Assembly (NCBI RefSeq): GCF_036324365.1
Contig: NZ_CP137080.1
Span: 248,001-312,000 of the forward strand
Length of the DNA stretch: 64,000 nt
Direction: 5' to 3'
Source: Microbacterium limosum
Lineage (GTDB): Bacteria > Actinomycetota > Actinomycetes > Actinomycetales > Microbacteriaceae
Both the position numbers and the translations under genes were made by a program. Each line of letters begins with the position of its first letter. Position 1 is the stretch's first letter. Positions 54,511-63,626 of this stretch are shown piece after piece. The notes beneath the pieces were generated by a model that saw nothing but the letters and a program-made list of their open reading frames with translations, searched no databases and was not told the origin of the DNA.

Positions 54511-55388
54511 CCGCCGACCCCGCGCCGGCCGGATCGGGCGTAGAGATCGTCGAGGGGGACAATCTCGCCGTCATGGCGGATCTGCCCGACGGGGCGTTCA
54601 CGCTCGTCTACCTCGACCCGCCGTTCAACACCGGTCGCACCCGTGAGCGCGTGTCGACGACGACGACGGTGGCGGGCGACGTGCAGTCCGGCTTCCGCGG
54701 CCGGGGCTACGAGCGGGTGCGCACCCTCCTGAAGATCTACGACGACACCTTCGACGACTACTGGGGGTACCTCGCGCCGCGGCTCGTCGAGGCGTGGCGC
54801 CTCCTCGCCGACGACGGCACGCTGTATCTGCACCTGGACTACCGCGAGGCGCACTACGCCAAAGTGATGCTCGATGCGCTGGTCGGCCGCGACCGCTTCC
54901 TCAACGAGATCATCTGGGCCTACGACTACGGCGCCAAGCCGCGCAGCCGATGGCCGAGCAAGCACGACACGATCCTCGTCTACGTGAAGAACCCCGGGGC
55001 GCACGTCTTCGACGTCGACGCCATCGAGCGCGAGCCCTACATGGCGCCCGGGCTCGTCACCCCCGAGAAGGCGGCGCGGGGCAAGCTGCCGACCGATGTG
55101 TGGTGGCACACGATCGTCCCCACGGGCGGACGCGAGCGCACCGGCTACCCGACGCAGAAGCCCGAGGGCATCCTGCGCCGCATGATCCAGGCATCCACGC
55201 GCCCCGGCGACGTCGTGCTCGACCCCTTCGCCGGCAGCGGCACGACCGGCGCCGTCGCTTCCGCCCTCGGGCGGCGCGGCGTGCTCATCGACGCCCACCC
55301 CCACGCGATCGACGTCATGGCGAGGCGGATGCCGGGGGCGGCGGTGCGCCGTATCGCGGACGGCGACGACGCCGCCGTCACGGCGTAG
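54507..55388 (+). CDS. Orphan DNA adenine/cytosine-N4 methyltransferase, beta class
   Basis: This 293-residue SAM-dependent DNA methyltransferase has motif IV LDPPFN (36-41) before motif I DPFAGSGTTGAV near 236. That order defines beta-class N6-adenine or N4-cytosine enzymes. A target-recognition region would lie between them (residues 60-210). No restriction endonuclease gene is nearby. It is unusually coupled by a 4-bp overlap to a lipoate ligase. Recognition sequence and role (epigenetic, repair or anti-restriction) are unknown. Confidence 0.88.
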   Translation: MTADPAPAGSGVEIVEGDNLAVMADLPDGAFTLVYLDPPFNTGRTRERVSTTTTVAGDVQSGFRGRGYERVRTLLKIYDDTFDDYWGYLAPRLVEAWRLLADDGTLYLHLDYREAHYAKVMLDALVGRDRFLNEIIWAYDYGAKPRSRWPSKHDTILVYVKNPGAHVFDVDAIEREPYMAPGLVTPEKAARGKLPTDVWWHTIVPTGGRERTGYPTQKPEGILRRMIQASTRPGDVVLDPFAGSGTTGAVASALGRRGVLIDAHPHAIDVMARRMPGAAVRRIADGDDAAVTA

Positions 55389-55445
55389 ACACGCGCGCGC
55401 GGCGGTTCCGCCGCCGGCGTCGCCGCCCGGCACTACGCTTCCTCC

Positions 55446-56003
55446 ATGTCCTCCCCCTCCGCCCGGCCCAACCGCGGCCCCGCCGCCGGGCCGGGGAACC
55501 GCCGCGCACTCATCGACGCCGCCCGGCGCATCTACGCGGAGACGGGATTGAGCGCACCGTTCACCTCGGTCGCCCGCGCCGCGGGCGTCGGTCAGGGGAG
55601 CCTCTACCGGCACTTCCCCGACCGCACATCGCTCGAGGTCGCGATATTCCAGGAGACCCTGGCGGCCTTCCGGGCAGACATCGCCGACGAGCGTATCGGT
55701 CTCGATGCGCTCTTCACGGCCGTCGCGGGCGAACCGGTGCTCTCGACGGTGTTCGTGCAGATGATCCGTGATTCGAAGGATGCCGAGGTGGTCGAGATCG
55801 CCGACGGGTATCAGGAGGCGTTGTCGCTGCTGCTCACGCGGGACATCGCGCGAGGTCGCGTGCGCGCCGACGTCGACGTCGACGACGTCATCCACGCCGC
55901 CAGCATGCTCGCCGGCGAGCTCACCGCGGTCCCGCTCGAGGATCGCCCCGCAGCCGCGAGCAGGGTCCGCCGCCTGATCGACGCGGCGCTCGCGGCCCGC
56001 TGA
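55446..56003 (+). CDS. TetR-family transcriptional regulator
   Basis: The 185-residue regulator has the HTH FTSVARAAGVGQGSLYRHFPDR near 40-60 and a helical ligand domain of no recognised subgroup. The ATG has TACGCT six bases upstream (leaderless). It faces the galK end convergently, so its target is not evident from position; the methyltransferase lies just upstream on the same strand. Confidence 0.9.
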   Translation: MSSPSARPNRGPAAGPGNRRALIDAARRIYAETGLSAPFTSVARAAGVGQGSLYRHFPDRTSLEVAIFQETLAAFRADIADERIGLDALFTAVAGEPVLSTVFVQMIRDSKDAEVVEIADGYQEALSLLLTRDIARGRVRADVDVDDVIHAASMLAGELTAVPLEDRPAAASRVRRLIDAALAAR

Positions 56004-56043
56004 GGGATCGAACCGCGCGACGGGGACGCGGCGGCCGAGGCTC

Positions 56044-57222
56044 CTACGCGTCGCGCCCCGCGCCCCGCGAGGGGGTGACGGTGAAGGTGCGCGGGGCGCC
56101 GAACCCGCGACGCGCGAACGCGCGGGCCGCGGCATCCGCCACCCGCTCGACGGCGTCGCCCTCGACGAGCGCGATCGCGGCGCCGCCGAACCCGCCGCCC
56201 GTCATGCGCGCGCCGATCGCACCCGCCTCGAGGGCCGCGTCGACGGCGGTGTCGAGCTCGAGCGTCGAGATCTCGAAGTCGTCGCGCATCGAGGCGTGCG
56301 AGGCGACGAGCAGGCCCCCGATCGAGCGGGGGCCCCTGTCGCGAAGCGTGCGCACCGTGTCCTGCACCCGCTGGTTCTCCGTGACGATGTGGCGCACACG
56401 GCGGAGGGTGACGTCGTCGAGGAGGCCTCGGGCGCGCTCGAGGTCGTCCGGCAGGAGATCGCGCAGGGCGGGGACGCCCATGGCGGCCGCGCCGCGCTCG
56501 CAGGCGTCGCGACGCTCGCGGTAGCCGCCCGTCGCGTGCGAGTGCGTGACGCGCGTGTCGATCACGAGCGGCCGTAGGCCCTCCGCGTCGAAGCCGAGGT
56601 CGACGCTCTCGGTCGCCAGCGTTCGGCAGTCGAGGAAGGTCGCGGCATCCGCGCGCCCCAGCATCGACGCGACCTGGTCCATGATCCCGGTCGGCGCCCC
56701 TACGGCGTCGTTCTCGGCCACGCGGCCGACCTTCGCCAGGTCGAGCCCCGAGAGCCCGAGCTCCCAGAGGTCGTTGAGCGCGCTCGCCGCCGCACCCTCG
56801 ATCGCGGCCGACGAGGAGAGGCCGGCGCCGATCGGGACGTCGGAGGCGATCGCGATGTCGACTCCGGGCAGTCCCGCGGGATCGACGCCCGTCTTCGCCA
56901 GCGCGGCCCACGCGACGCCGAGCGGGTAGGACGCCCACTCCGGGATGCCGTGGCCCGGCCGATCGAAGAGCGTCGGCAGGGCGGCGAGCGGCGCCTGCAC
57001 CGGGTTCTCGTCGAACGTGGAGGCGACGCGCACCACGCCGTCGTCGCGACGCGCCACCGCCGCGTACGTGCGGTGCTCGATCGCGAACGGCAGCACGAAG
57101 CCCTCGTTGTAGTCGGTGTGCTCGCCGATCAGGTTCGCTCGCCCGGGCGCCGACCAGACGCCGTCGGGCTCGCGGCCGGTGAGCTGCTGCAGCAGCACCT
57201 CCGCCGCGGCGCGGGCGCTCAT
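56044..57222 (-). CDS. galK: Galactokinase
   Basis: GalK phosphorylates galactose at C1. This 392-residue GHMP kinase has the galactose signature GRANLIGEHTDYNEGFVLP near 27-45, ATP loop PIGAGLSSSAA near 130 and C-terminal GARMTGGGFGG near 337. All motifs are complete. The start overlaps the galT stop (ATGA), so galT-galK form one Leloir-pathway operon, with the LacI-type gene divergent upstream. Confidence 0.95.
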   Translation of the reverse strand: MSARAAAEVLLQQLTGREPDGVWSAPGRANLIGEHTDYNEGFVLPFAIEHRTYAAVARRDDGVVRVASTFDENPVQAPLAALPTLFDRPGHGIPEWASYPLGVAWAALAKTGVDPAGLPGVDIAIASDVPIGAGLSSSAAIEGAAASALNDLWELGLSGLDLAKVGRVAENDAVGAPTGIMDQVASMLGRADAATFLDCRTLATESVDLGFDAEGLRPLVIDTRVTHSHATGGYRERRDACERGAAAMGVPALRDLLPDDLERARGLLDDVTLRRVRHIVTENQRVQDTVRTLRDRGPRSIGGLLVASHASMRDDFEISTLELDTAVDAALEAGAIGARMTGGGFGGAAIALVEGDAVERVADAAARAFARRGFGAPRTFTVTPSRGAGRDA

Positions 57223-58403
57223 CGGGCGATCGCCTCGCGCAGGCGCTCCGCGCTCTGCTCCGGGGGGATGTCCGCGATCCACGCGCCCATGGCGGTCTCC
57301 GATCCTGCGAGGTACTTGAGCTTGTCGGCGGCGCGGCGGGGCGACGTCAGCTGCAGATGCAGCCGCACGGCATCCCGCCCGGTGTGAACCGGCGCCTGGT
57401 GCCAGGCGGCGATGTAGGGGGTGGGGGTGTCGTAGAGCGCGTCGACGCCGCGCAGCAGGCGCAGGTAGACGTCGGCGAGCTCGTCGCGCTCGGCCGCGCT
57501 CGTGGCGGCGAGGTCGGGCACGTGCCGCAGGGGGGCGAGGTGCACCTCGAGCGGCCAGCGGGCTGCGAACGGCACGTAGGCGATCCAGTGCTCCGCCTCG
57601 AGGACGACGCGGGGCCCGGCCGACTCGAAGGCGATGATGCGCTCGAAGAGGTCGGCGCCCTCGCGCTCGATCGCGGCGAGCATGCTCCTCGTGCGGGGAG
57701 TGACGTACGGGTACGAGTAGATCTGCCCGTGCGGGTGGTGCAGGGTCACACCGATCTCCTCGCCCCGGTTCTCGAACGGGAAGACCTGCTGGATGCCGGG
57801 GAGCGCCGACAGCGCCGCGGTGCGGTCGGCCCAGGCCTCGATCACGGTGCGGGCGCGCGAGGACGACTGCGTGCCGAACGATCCCTCGTGGGCGGGGGAG
57901 AAGCAGACGACCTCGCAGCGCCCCACCGAGGAACGGCTCCGGCCGAGGCCGGCGGCGTCGAGGTCGTCGAGCCCGGTGGGGGCGTCCTCGGCCAGGGGCG
58001 CGTCTCCCGTGGCGGCGGCCAGTGCCGGACCGAACGAGGGCGACTTGTTCTCGAAGACGACGACGTCGTAGAGGGAGGGGACCTCCGACGGGTTCGTCGG
58101 GGTCTGCGGCGCGAGCGGGTCGAGGTGCGCGGGCGGCAGGAACGCACGGTTCTGGCGTGCCGCGGCGACCGAGATCCAATCGCCCGTGAGCACGTCGCGG
58201 CGCATCGTGGCGGTCGCGGGCCGGGGGTCGAGCGGCCGCGGGTCGATGGCGCGCTCCGGCGGGAGAGTCGTGTCGGCGTCGTCGTAGTAGATGATCTCGC
58301 GACCGTCGGCCATGCGGGTCGCGCGGCGGACGACGCCGGCCCCGAGGGGGGTGAGGACGGTGTCGGCGGGCGCGCCCGCGTGACGGGATTCCGGAGTGTT
58401 CAC
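57219..58403 (-). CDS. galT: Galactose-1-phosphate uridylyltransferase
   Basis: GalT exchanges UMP between UDP-glucose and galactose-1-phosphate. The 394-residue protein contains the active-site HPH in LHHPHGQIYSYPY near 221, FENKSPSFGPAL near 125, CFSPAHEGSFG and AWHQAPVHTGRD near the end. The GTG start is fixed by a full promoter read on the minus strand: TTGACG, 18 bp, TACCGT, six bases, GTG (leaderless). The open frame continues upstream into the lacI region but is not coding there. Confidence 0.93.
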   Translation of the reverse strand: MNTPESRHAGAPADTVLTPLGAGVVRRATRMADGREIIYYDDADTTLPPERAIDPRPLDPRPATATMRRDVLTGDWISVAAARQNRAFLPPAHLDPLAPQTPTNPSEVPSLYDVVVFENKSPSFGPALAAATGDAPLAEDAPTGLDDLDAAGLGRSRSSVGRCEVVCFSPAHEGSFGTQSSSRARTVIEAWADRTAALSALPGIQQVFPFENRGEEIGVTLHHPHGQIYSYPYVTPRTRSMLAAIEREGADLFERIIAFESAGPRVVLEAEHWIAYVPFAARWPLEVHLAPLRHVPDLAATSAAERDELADVYLRLLRGVDALYDTPTPYIAAWHQAPVHTGRDAVRLHLQLTSPRRAADKLKYLAGSETAMGAWIADIPPEQSAERLREAIAR

Positions 58404-58441
58404 GTCAACACGGTAGTGGGCCTGCAATGATGACGTCAACA
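58402..58441. promoter_or_regulatory. galT promoter with repeated ACGTCAACA operator candidates
   Basis: ACGTCAACA occurs at 58402-58410 and 58433-58441, 31 bp apart (about three helical turns). One copy covers the galT -35 box and the other the transcription start. That placement fits control by the divergent LacI-family regulator, although classic LacI sites are palindromic. Confidence 0.5.
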
Positions 58442-58502
58442 TCCCGATCTCTCCGGAGTTCTGTCCGGGTCGATCGACCATCGCCGAGGGGGAGACGCGC
58501 AG

Positions 58503-59498
58503 ATGCACCGACGGGTCTCGATGGCCGACGTCGCCGCCGCGGCGGGCGTGTCGGGCCAGACCGTCTCGCGCGTCGCGAACGGGTCCGCGCGGGTCGACCC
58601 CGCCACCCGCGCGCGCGTCGAGGCGGCGATGGCGTCGCTCGGCTATCGGCCGCACCGTGCGGCCCGCGCGCTGCGCACCGGACGCACCCACACGCTCGGC
58701 GTCGTCGTGCGCACCCTCGCATCGGTCGGCAACACCCGCATGCTCGAGTCGGTCGTCGCGGCGGCCGCCGGGCGCGGATACGCCGTCGTCGTCGCGAGCC
58801 TCGCGGGCGGGAGCGGGGAGGATGCCGCGGCGGCCTTCGCCTCGCTCCACGACCAGGGCGTCGACGGCGCGATCGTGCTCAACGAGGCGACGCCCTCGGT
58901 GCGCGCGGCCGGGCCGCCCGCGGGGATGCCGGTGGTCGCGATCGACTCCGGCGGCGACGAGCGCTTCACATCGGTCGAATCCGACCACGCGGGGGGCGCG
59001 GCCGCCGCCACGACGCACCTGCTGGGAGCGGGGGTGGGCGCCGTGCACCACGTCGCCGGTCCTGCACGGGCGTACGCCGCCGCCGAACGCGAGCGGGGCT
59101 GGCGCACCGCGCTCGAGCGGGCCGGGGCGGACGCGCCGAAGGTCTGGCGCGCGGACTGGACCGCGGCATCCGGCCACGCCATCGGCCGCCGCCTCGCCGC
59201 CGACCCCGATGTGCACGCCGTCTTCGCCGCGAACGACCAGATCGCCCTCGGCATCCTCCGTGCGCTGCACGAGGCGGGCCGCCGCATCCCGGAGGACGTC
59301 GCGGTCGTCGGCTTCGACGACGTGCTGGATGCCGCGGAGTACTGGCCGCCTCTGTCGAGCGTGCGGCAGGATTTCGACGCCCTCGGCGCGCGGGCGGTGC
59401 AGGCGCTGCTCGCCCGGGTCGACGGCGCGGCATCCACCCACGACGTCGTGCCGACGACGCTCATCGTGCGGCGCAGCAGCGGCGGGAGTGCGTCGTGA
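58503..59498 (+). CDS. LacI-family transcriptional regulator
   Basis: The 331-residue regulator has an N-terminal HTH at 6-28 (MADVAAAAGVSGQTVSRVANG) with hinge region, then a periplasmic-binding-like sugar domain with VVGFDD near 279. It is divergent from galT and its stop overlaps the glycerate kinase start (GTGA). It could therefore control galactose genes, glycerate kinase or both. The effector is unknown. Confidence 0.92.
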   Translation: MHRRVSMADVAAAAGVSGQTVSRVANGSARVDPATRARVEAAMASLGYRPHRAARALRTGRTHTLGVVVRTLASVGNTRMLESVVAAAAGRGYAVVVASLAGGSGEDAAAAFASLHDQGVDGAIVLNEATPSVRAAGPPAGMPVVAIDSGGDERFTSVESDHAGGAAAATTHLLGAGVGAVHHVAGPARAYAAAERERGWRTALERAGADAPKVWRADWTAASGHAIGRRLAADPDVHAVFAANDQIALGILRALHEAGRRIPEDVAVVGFDDVLDAAEYWPPLSSVRQDFDALGARAVQALLARVDGAASTHDVVPTTLIVRRSSGGSAS

Positions 59499-60613
59499 GC
59501 CGCGTCGTCGTCGCGCCCGACTCGTTCAAGGGCACGATCGGGGCGGATGCCGCGGCCGTCGCCCTCGCCGACGGCTGGCGCGCCGTGCGGGGCGACGACG
59601 CCCCGCTGCTGCGTCCCATGGCCGACGGAGGCGAAGGGACGCTGGATGCGTTCGCGCGCGCCGTTGCCGGGTCGGTCCGGATGCCCGTGCGGGTCACGGG
59701 TCCGGCGGACACCCCTCTCGACGCGCACTGGCTCCTGCTCCCCCCGACCCCTGACGCGCCCGAGGGCACGGGCGTCGTGGAGCTCGCCGGCACGTCGGGC
59801 ATCGAGGCGCTCGGCTCGCCGCCCCGCCTGAGTCCCCTCGCGGCGCACACCCTCGGATTCGGTCAGGCGATCGCCGCCGCGCTCGACCACGGAGTGTCGC
59901 GGCTCGTGCTCGGCGTGGGCAGCAGCTGCTCGACCGACGGCGGGGTGGGCCTGCTGTCGGCCCTGGGCGCCCGCTTCCTCGACAGTGCGGGGGCACCGGT
60001 GCCGCTCGGCGGCCGCGGGCTCGCCCTCATCGCACGCGTGGAGACGGACGCGCTCGTCCCCCTCCCGCCGGGCGGGGCGGCCGTGTTGACCGACGTGACG
60101 AATCCTCTCCTGGGCCCCGAGGGAGCCGCGGCGGTCTTCGGCCCGCAGAAGGGCGCGTCGCCCCTGCAGGTCGCGGCGCTCGAGGCGGGGCTGCGGGTGC
60201 TGGCCTACCGGCTCGGGGGCGAACCGGATGCCGCGGGCGCCGGAGCCGCCGGCGGCGCGGGCTATGGGCTGCTCGCGTGGGGCGCGACGCTGCAGAGCGG
60301 GGCGGATGCCGTGGCGCGCTTGATAGGCCTGGGCGAGGCGATGGCCGGGGCATCCGTCGTCGTGACGGGCGAGGGATCGTTCGACGGTCAGTCGGCGCGG
60401 GGGAAGGTGCCGGGCCGCGTCGCGGCGCAGGCGCGAGCGGCGGGGGTGCCGGTCGCCCTCGTGGCGGGAAGGATCGATCCGGCGGCCGACGCGACGGGGT
60501 TCGCGGCGACGCTCTCGCTCGCGGAGCTGGCGGGATCACCGGATGCCGCGATGGCCGACGCCGCGCGCTGGCTCCGCGCCGCGGGCGAAGCCCTTGCGCG
60601 CACCTTCGCCTGA
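59495..60613 (+). CDS. glxK: Glycerate kinase
   Basis: This 372-residue kinase of the GlxK/GarK family phosphorylates D-glycerate with ATP. Signatures are VVVAPDSFKGT at 4-14, LRPMADGGEGTLDAF near 40, GVGSSCSTDGGVGLL near 142 and VVTGEGSFDGQSARGKVPGRVA near 289. The GTG start overlaps the lacI stop, so it is co-translated with the regulator. It converges on pgm. Confidence 0.93.
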   Translation: MSRVVVAPDSFKGTIGADAAAVALADGWRAVRGDDAPLLRPMADGGEGTLDAFARAVAGSVRMPVRVTGPADTPLDAHWLLLPPTPDAPEGTGVVELAGTSGIEALGSPPRLSPLAAHTLGFGQAIAAALDHGVSRLVLGVGSSCSTDGGVGLLSALGARFLDSAGAPVPLGGRGLALIARVETDALVPLPPGGAAVLTDVTNPLLGPEGAAAVFGPQKGASPLQVAALEAGLRVLAYRLGGEPDAAGAGAAGGAGYGLLAWGATLQSGADAVARLIGLGEAMAGASVVVTGEGSFDGQSARGKVPGRVAAQARAAGVPVALVAGRIDPAADATGFAATLSLAELAGSPDAAMADAARWLRAAGEALARTFA

Positions 60614-60640
60614 CCGCGCGGCATCCCGTCGCGGGCGACC

Positions 60641-62281
60641 TCAGCCGCCGAGGGCGGCCGAGACGACGGCGCGGGCCTCCTCCTGCACTTGCGCGAGGTG
60701 CTCGGGGCCCCGCAGGGACTCGGCGTAGAGCTTGTAGACGTCCTCCGTGCCGGAGGGGCGCGCGGCGAACCACGCGTGCTCGGTCTGCACCTTAAGGCCG
60801 CCGATCGCCGCGCCGTTGCCGGGCGCGTGCGAGAGCTTCGCGGTGATCGGCTCGCCCGCCAGGTCCGTCGCCTCGACCGCGTCGGGCGAGAGCTTCGCGA
60901 GCGTCGCCTTCTGCTCCGGCGTCGCCGGCGCGTCCACGCGCTGGTAGGCGGATGCCCCGAACTGCTCCTCGAGCTCGGCGTACCGCTGCGAGGGGGTCTT
61001 GCCCGTCACCGCGAGGATCTCGGCCGCCAGCAGGCAGAGGATGATGCCGTCCTTGTCGGTCGTCCACACCGATCCGTCGGTGCGCAGGAACGACGCCCCC
61101 GCGGACTCCTCGCCGCCGAACGCGACGGAGCCGTCGAGGAGACCCGGGACGAACCACTTGAAGCCGACGGGGACCTCCAGCAGGCGGCGGCCGAGCGACT
61201 CCGTGACGCGGTCGATGATCATCGACGACACGAGCGTCTTGCCCACCGCGGCATCCGCGGGCCAGCCGGGCCGGTGCGAGAACAGGTAGTCGATCGCGAC
61301 GGCGAGGTAGTGGTTGGGGTTCATCAGCCCCGCGTCGGGCGTGACGATGCCGTGGCGGTCGGCGTCGGCGTCGTTCCCCGTGAGCAGGTCGTACTCGTCG
61401 CGGCGGGCCACGAGGGCGGCCATCGCGTTCGGCGACGAGGGGTCCATGCGGATCTTCTCGTCCCAGTCGAGGGTCATGAACCGCCACGTCGGGTCGACGT
61501 CGGGGTTCACGACCGTGAGGTCGAGGCCGTACTTCTCCGCGATCAGGGCCCAGTAGTCCACCGATGCGCCGCCCAGGGGGTCGGCACCCACGCGGATGCC
61601 GGAGGTGCGGATCGCATCGAGGTCGATGATCGTGGCGAGGTCGGCGACGTAGGCCTCGCGGAAGTCGTAGCGGCCGAGGGTGTCGACGACGATGTCCGCG
61701 TAGCGGGCTCGGGAGACGCCCTCGAGGCCCGCCGCGATCAGCTCGTTGGCGCGGCTCGCGATCCAGCCGGTCGCGTCGGTGTCGGCGGGGCCGCCGTGGG
61801 GCGGGTTGTACTTGAAGCCGCCGTCGCGGGGAGGGTTGTGGCTCGGGGTCACGACGATGCCGTCGGCACGGTCGGGGGAGTCGGCGGCGAGGTCGCGGTT
61901 GTAGGTGAGGATCGCGTGGCTGAGGGCGGGGGTGGGCACCCACGAGTCGCGGGAGTCGACGCGCACGTCGACGTGGTTGGCGACGAGCACCTCGATCGCG
62001 GTGCGCTCGGCGGGGCGGGAGAGCCCGTGCGTGTCGCGCCCGAGAAACAGCGGACCGGTGAGGCCCTGCGCCCGCCGGTAGTCCACGATCGCTTGCGTCG
62101 TGGCGAGGATGTGGTCCTCGTTGAAGCTCGTCGACAGGCTCGAGCCGCGGTGGCCGCTCGTGCCGAAGGCGACGCGCTGCTCGGGCACCGAGGCATCCGG
62201 CTTCCTGTCGTAGTACGCGGCGATCAGCTCGTCGACGTCGATCAGATCGGATGCTTCGGCGGGCTGTCCTGCACGGCTCAT
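60641..62281 (-). CDS. pgm: Phosphoglucomutase, alpha-D-glucose specific
   Basis: Pgm interconverts glucose-1- and glucose-6-phosphate, joining the galactose pathway to glycolysis and glycogen. The 546-residue protein has [13 protein letters not shown] near 38, the phosphoserine motif TPSHNPP near 143, Mg-binding [10 protein letters not shown] near 300, [10 protein letters not shown] near 385 and phosphate-binding [11 protein letters not shown] near 511. The ATG has CAGACT six bases upstream on the minus strand (leaderless). The open frame extends 1.5 kb further upstream without coding meaning. Confidence 0.96.
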   Translation of the reverse strand: MSRAGQPAEASDLIDVDELIAAYYDRKPDASVPEQRVAFGTSGHRGSSLSTSFNEDHILATTQAIVDYRRAQGLTGPLFLGRDTHGLSRPAERTAIEVLVANHVDVRVDSRDSWVPTPALSHAILTYNRDLAADSPDRADGIVVTPSHNPPRDGGFKYNPPHGGPADTDATGWIASRANELIAAGLEGVSRARYADIVVDTLGRYDFREAYVADLATIIDLDAIRTSGIRVGADPLGGASVDYWALIAEKYGLDLTVVNPDVDPTWRFMTLDWDEKIRMDPSSPNAMAALVARRDEYDLLTGNDADADRHGIVTPDAGLMNPNHYLAVAIDYLFSHRPGWPADAAVGKTLVSSMIIDRVTESLGRRLLEVPVGFKWFVPGLLDGSVAFGGEESAGASFLRTDGSVWTTDKDGIILCLLAAEILAVTGKTPSQRYAELEEQFGASAYQRVDAPATPEQKATLAKLSPDAVEATDLAGEPITAKLSHAPGNGAAIGGLKVQTEHAWFAARPSGTEDVYKLYAESLRGPEHLAQVQEEARAVVSAALGG

Positions 62282-62366
62282 GTCTTTAGTCTGCCGTGCC
62301 GCGGACGCGGGGGCATCCTTTCGCCGCGTTCGTTCCTCGGCGCGCGCGTGTCGATATGGTTCGAGA

Positions 62367-62486
62367 GTGTCCCGTGTGACGGAAGTGCAGCCGACGGTCG
62401 GGCCCGCCCGCGTGGCGGTCGTCGACGACCACGAACTCGTGGCGGTGGCGGTGCGTGGCCGGAACGGGACGCGCACGCCCGAGTAG
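62367..62486 (+). pseudogene. Relic of a response regulator (5' end only, 39 codons)
   Basis: A GTG with TATGGT six bases upstream opens a 39-codon frame whose middle reads [18 protein letters not shown]. This is the first strand and acidic pocket (VVDDHE) of a NarL-type receiver domain. It ends nine residues later at a TAG that is part of the TAGGCT promoter of pheA. The phosphoacceptor, the rest of the receiver and the DNA-binding domain are gone. Promoter and start survive, as in the etfB relic. Confidence 0.65.
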
Positions 62487-62497
62487 GCTGACTGCTT

Positions 62498-63454
62498 GTG
62501 ACCAGCCCCGCCGATCCCGCCCCCCGCACGTACTCGTATCTCGGGCCGGCCGGAACGTTCACCGAGGCGGCGCTCGCGCAGGTCCCGGAGGCGAGGAACC
62601 AGCGGTGGCGGCCCGTCCGCAACGTCGGGGAGGCGCTCGCGGACGTCGTGGAGGGGCGCTCTCACGCCGCGATGATCGCGATCGAGAACTCGGTCGACGG
62701 CGGGGTCTCCACGGCGCAGGACGCGCTGGCGACCGTTCCGGGGCTGCGGATCATCGGCGAGTACCTCGTGCCGGTGGATTTCGTGCTCGTGGGGCGGCCC
62801 GGTTCGTCGCTCGAGGACGTGTCGACCGTCGCGGCGCACCCCGTGGCGTACGGGCAGTGCCTGCAGTGGCTCACGCGCACCCTGCCGGAGCACGCCCACC
62901 TGCCCGCGGCGAGCAACGTCGCGAGCGCCGTCGGGCTCCTCGACGGAACGAGCGACGCGGATGCCGCCATCGCGCCCCCGACGATCACCGAGCACCACGA
63001 CCTCGTCGTGCTGGCCCGCAACATCGGCGACAACCCGAACGCGGTCACCCGGTTCGTGCTGGTGAGCCGGACGGTGGCCCCCGCGCCCCCGACCGGCGCC
63101 GACAAGACCTCGCTCATCGTGGAGCTGCCGGAAGACCACCCGGGTGCACTGCTCGAGCTGCTGGAGCAGTTCGCCACCCGCGGCATCAACCTCAGCCTGC
63201 TCGCCTCGCGGCCGATCGGCGACGCGCTCGGCCGCTACCGGTTCGTCATCGACGCCGACGGGCACATCCACGACGAACGCATGGCCGACGCGCTCTTGGG
63301 CCTGCGCCGGTTCAGCCCGAAGGTGCTCTACCTCGGCTCGTATCCGCGGGCCGACCGCACCGTCGTGCGCTACCCCGACCGCTACTCCGACGACGTCTTC
63401 GTCGAGGCGCGCGACTGGCTGCGCGCCCTGCTCAGCGGGGAGCCGGAGGCGTAA
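62498..63454 (+). CDS. pheA: Prephenate dehydratase
   Basis: PheA converts prephenate to phenylpyruvate for phenylalanine synthesis. The 318-residue protein has a catalytic domain with [13 protein letters not shown] at 13-25, [17 protein letters not shown] near 59 and NVTRF-type ending [12 protein letters not shown]-terminal ACT domain follows with [29 protein letters not shown]; family members usually read ESRP, here ASRP, so Phe feedback may differ. The GTG start has TAGGCT eight bases upstream. Confidence 0.94.
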   Translation: MTSPADPAPRTYSYLGPAGTFTEAALAQVPEARNQRWRPVRNVGEALADVVEGRSHAAMIAIENSVDGGVSTAQDALATVPGLRIIGEYLVPVDFVLVGRPGSSLEDVSTVAAHPVAYGQCLQWLTRTLPEHAHLPAASNVASAVGLLDGTSDADAAIAPPTITEHHDLVVLARNIGDNPNAVTRFVLVSRTVAPAPPTGADKTSLIVELPEDHPGALLELLEQFATRGINLSLLASRPIGDALGRYRFVIDADGHIHDERMADALLGLRRFSPKVLYLGSYPRADRTVVRYPDRYSDDVFVEARDWLRALLSGEPEA

Positions 63455-63470
63455 CCCGCGGCGCTCACCC

Positions 63471-63546
63471 GCGAACGGTCGTCCCGCGCTGCTCGCCTGT
63501 CGCGAACGGTCGTCCCGCGCCGCGGCGACGAGCGGTTTGCGACAGG
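63471..63546. repeat. Inverted-repeat element, family 2, copy b, with 19-bp direct repeat
   Basis: CCTGTCGCGAAC (63496-63507) and GTTTGCGACAGG (63535-63546) are inverted repeats matching at 11 of 12 bases. A 19-bp direct repeat beginning GCGAACGGTCGTCCCGCGC occurs at 63471 and 63502 (31-bp period). The arms match those of copy a at 33749-33799. The rest of the 172-bp gap is very GC-rich with no gene. Confidence 0.7.
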
Positions 63547-63626
63547 GGAACGGGCGCCGGGGCGACCCGCGGGCGGGCGGGGCGGGACGCCGCGGGTGGC
63601 GGGGCGGGGCGGGGGCGACGCGTGCG

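Noticed and set aside
54507..55388. A restriction-modification system around the methyltransferase
   Set aside because: Neighbours are a lipoate ligase and a TetR regulator; no nuclease-like ORF exists within several kb.
56004..56043. GGGATCGAACCGC resembling a tRNA T-arm
   Set aside because: No acceptor stem, anticodon arm or CCA-proximal pairing could be built around it.
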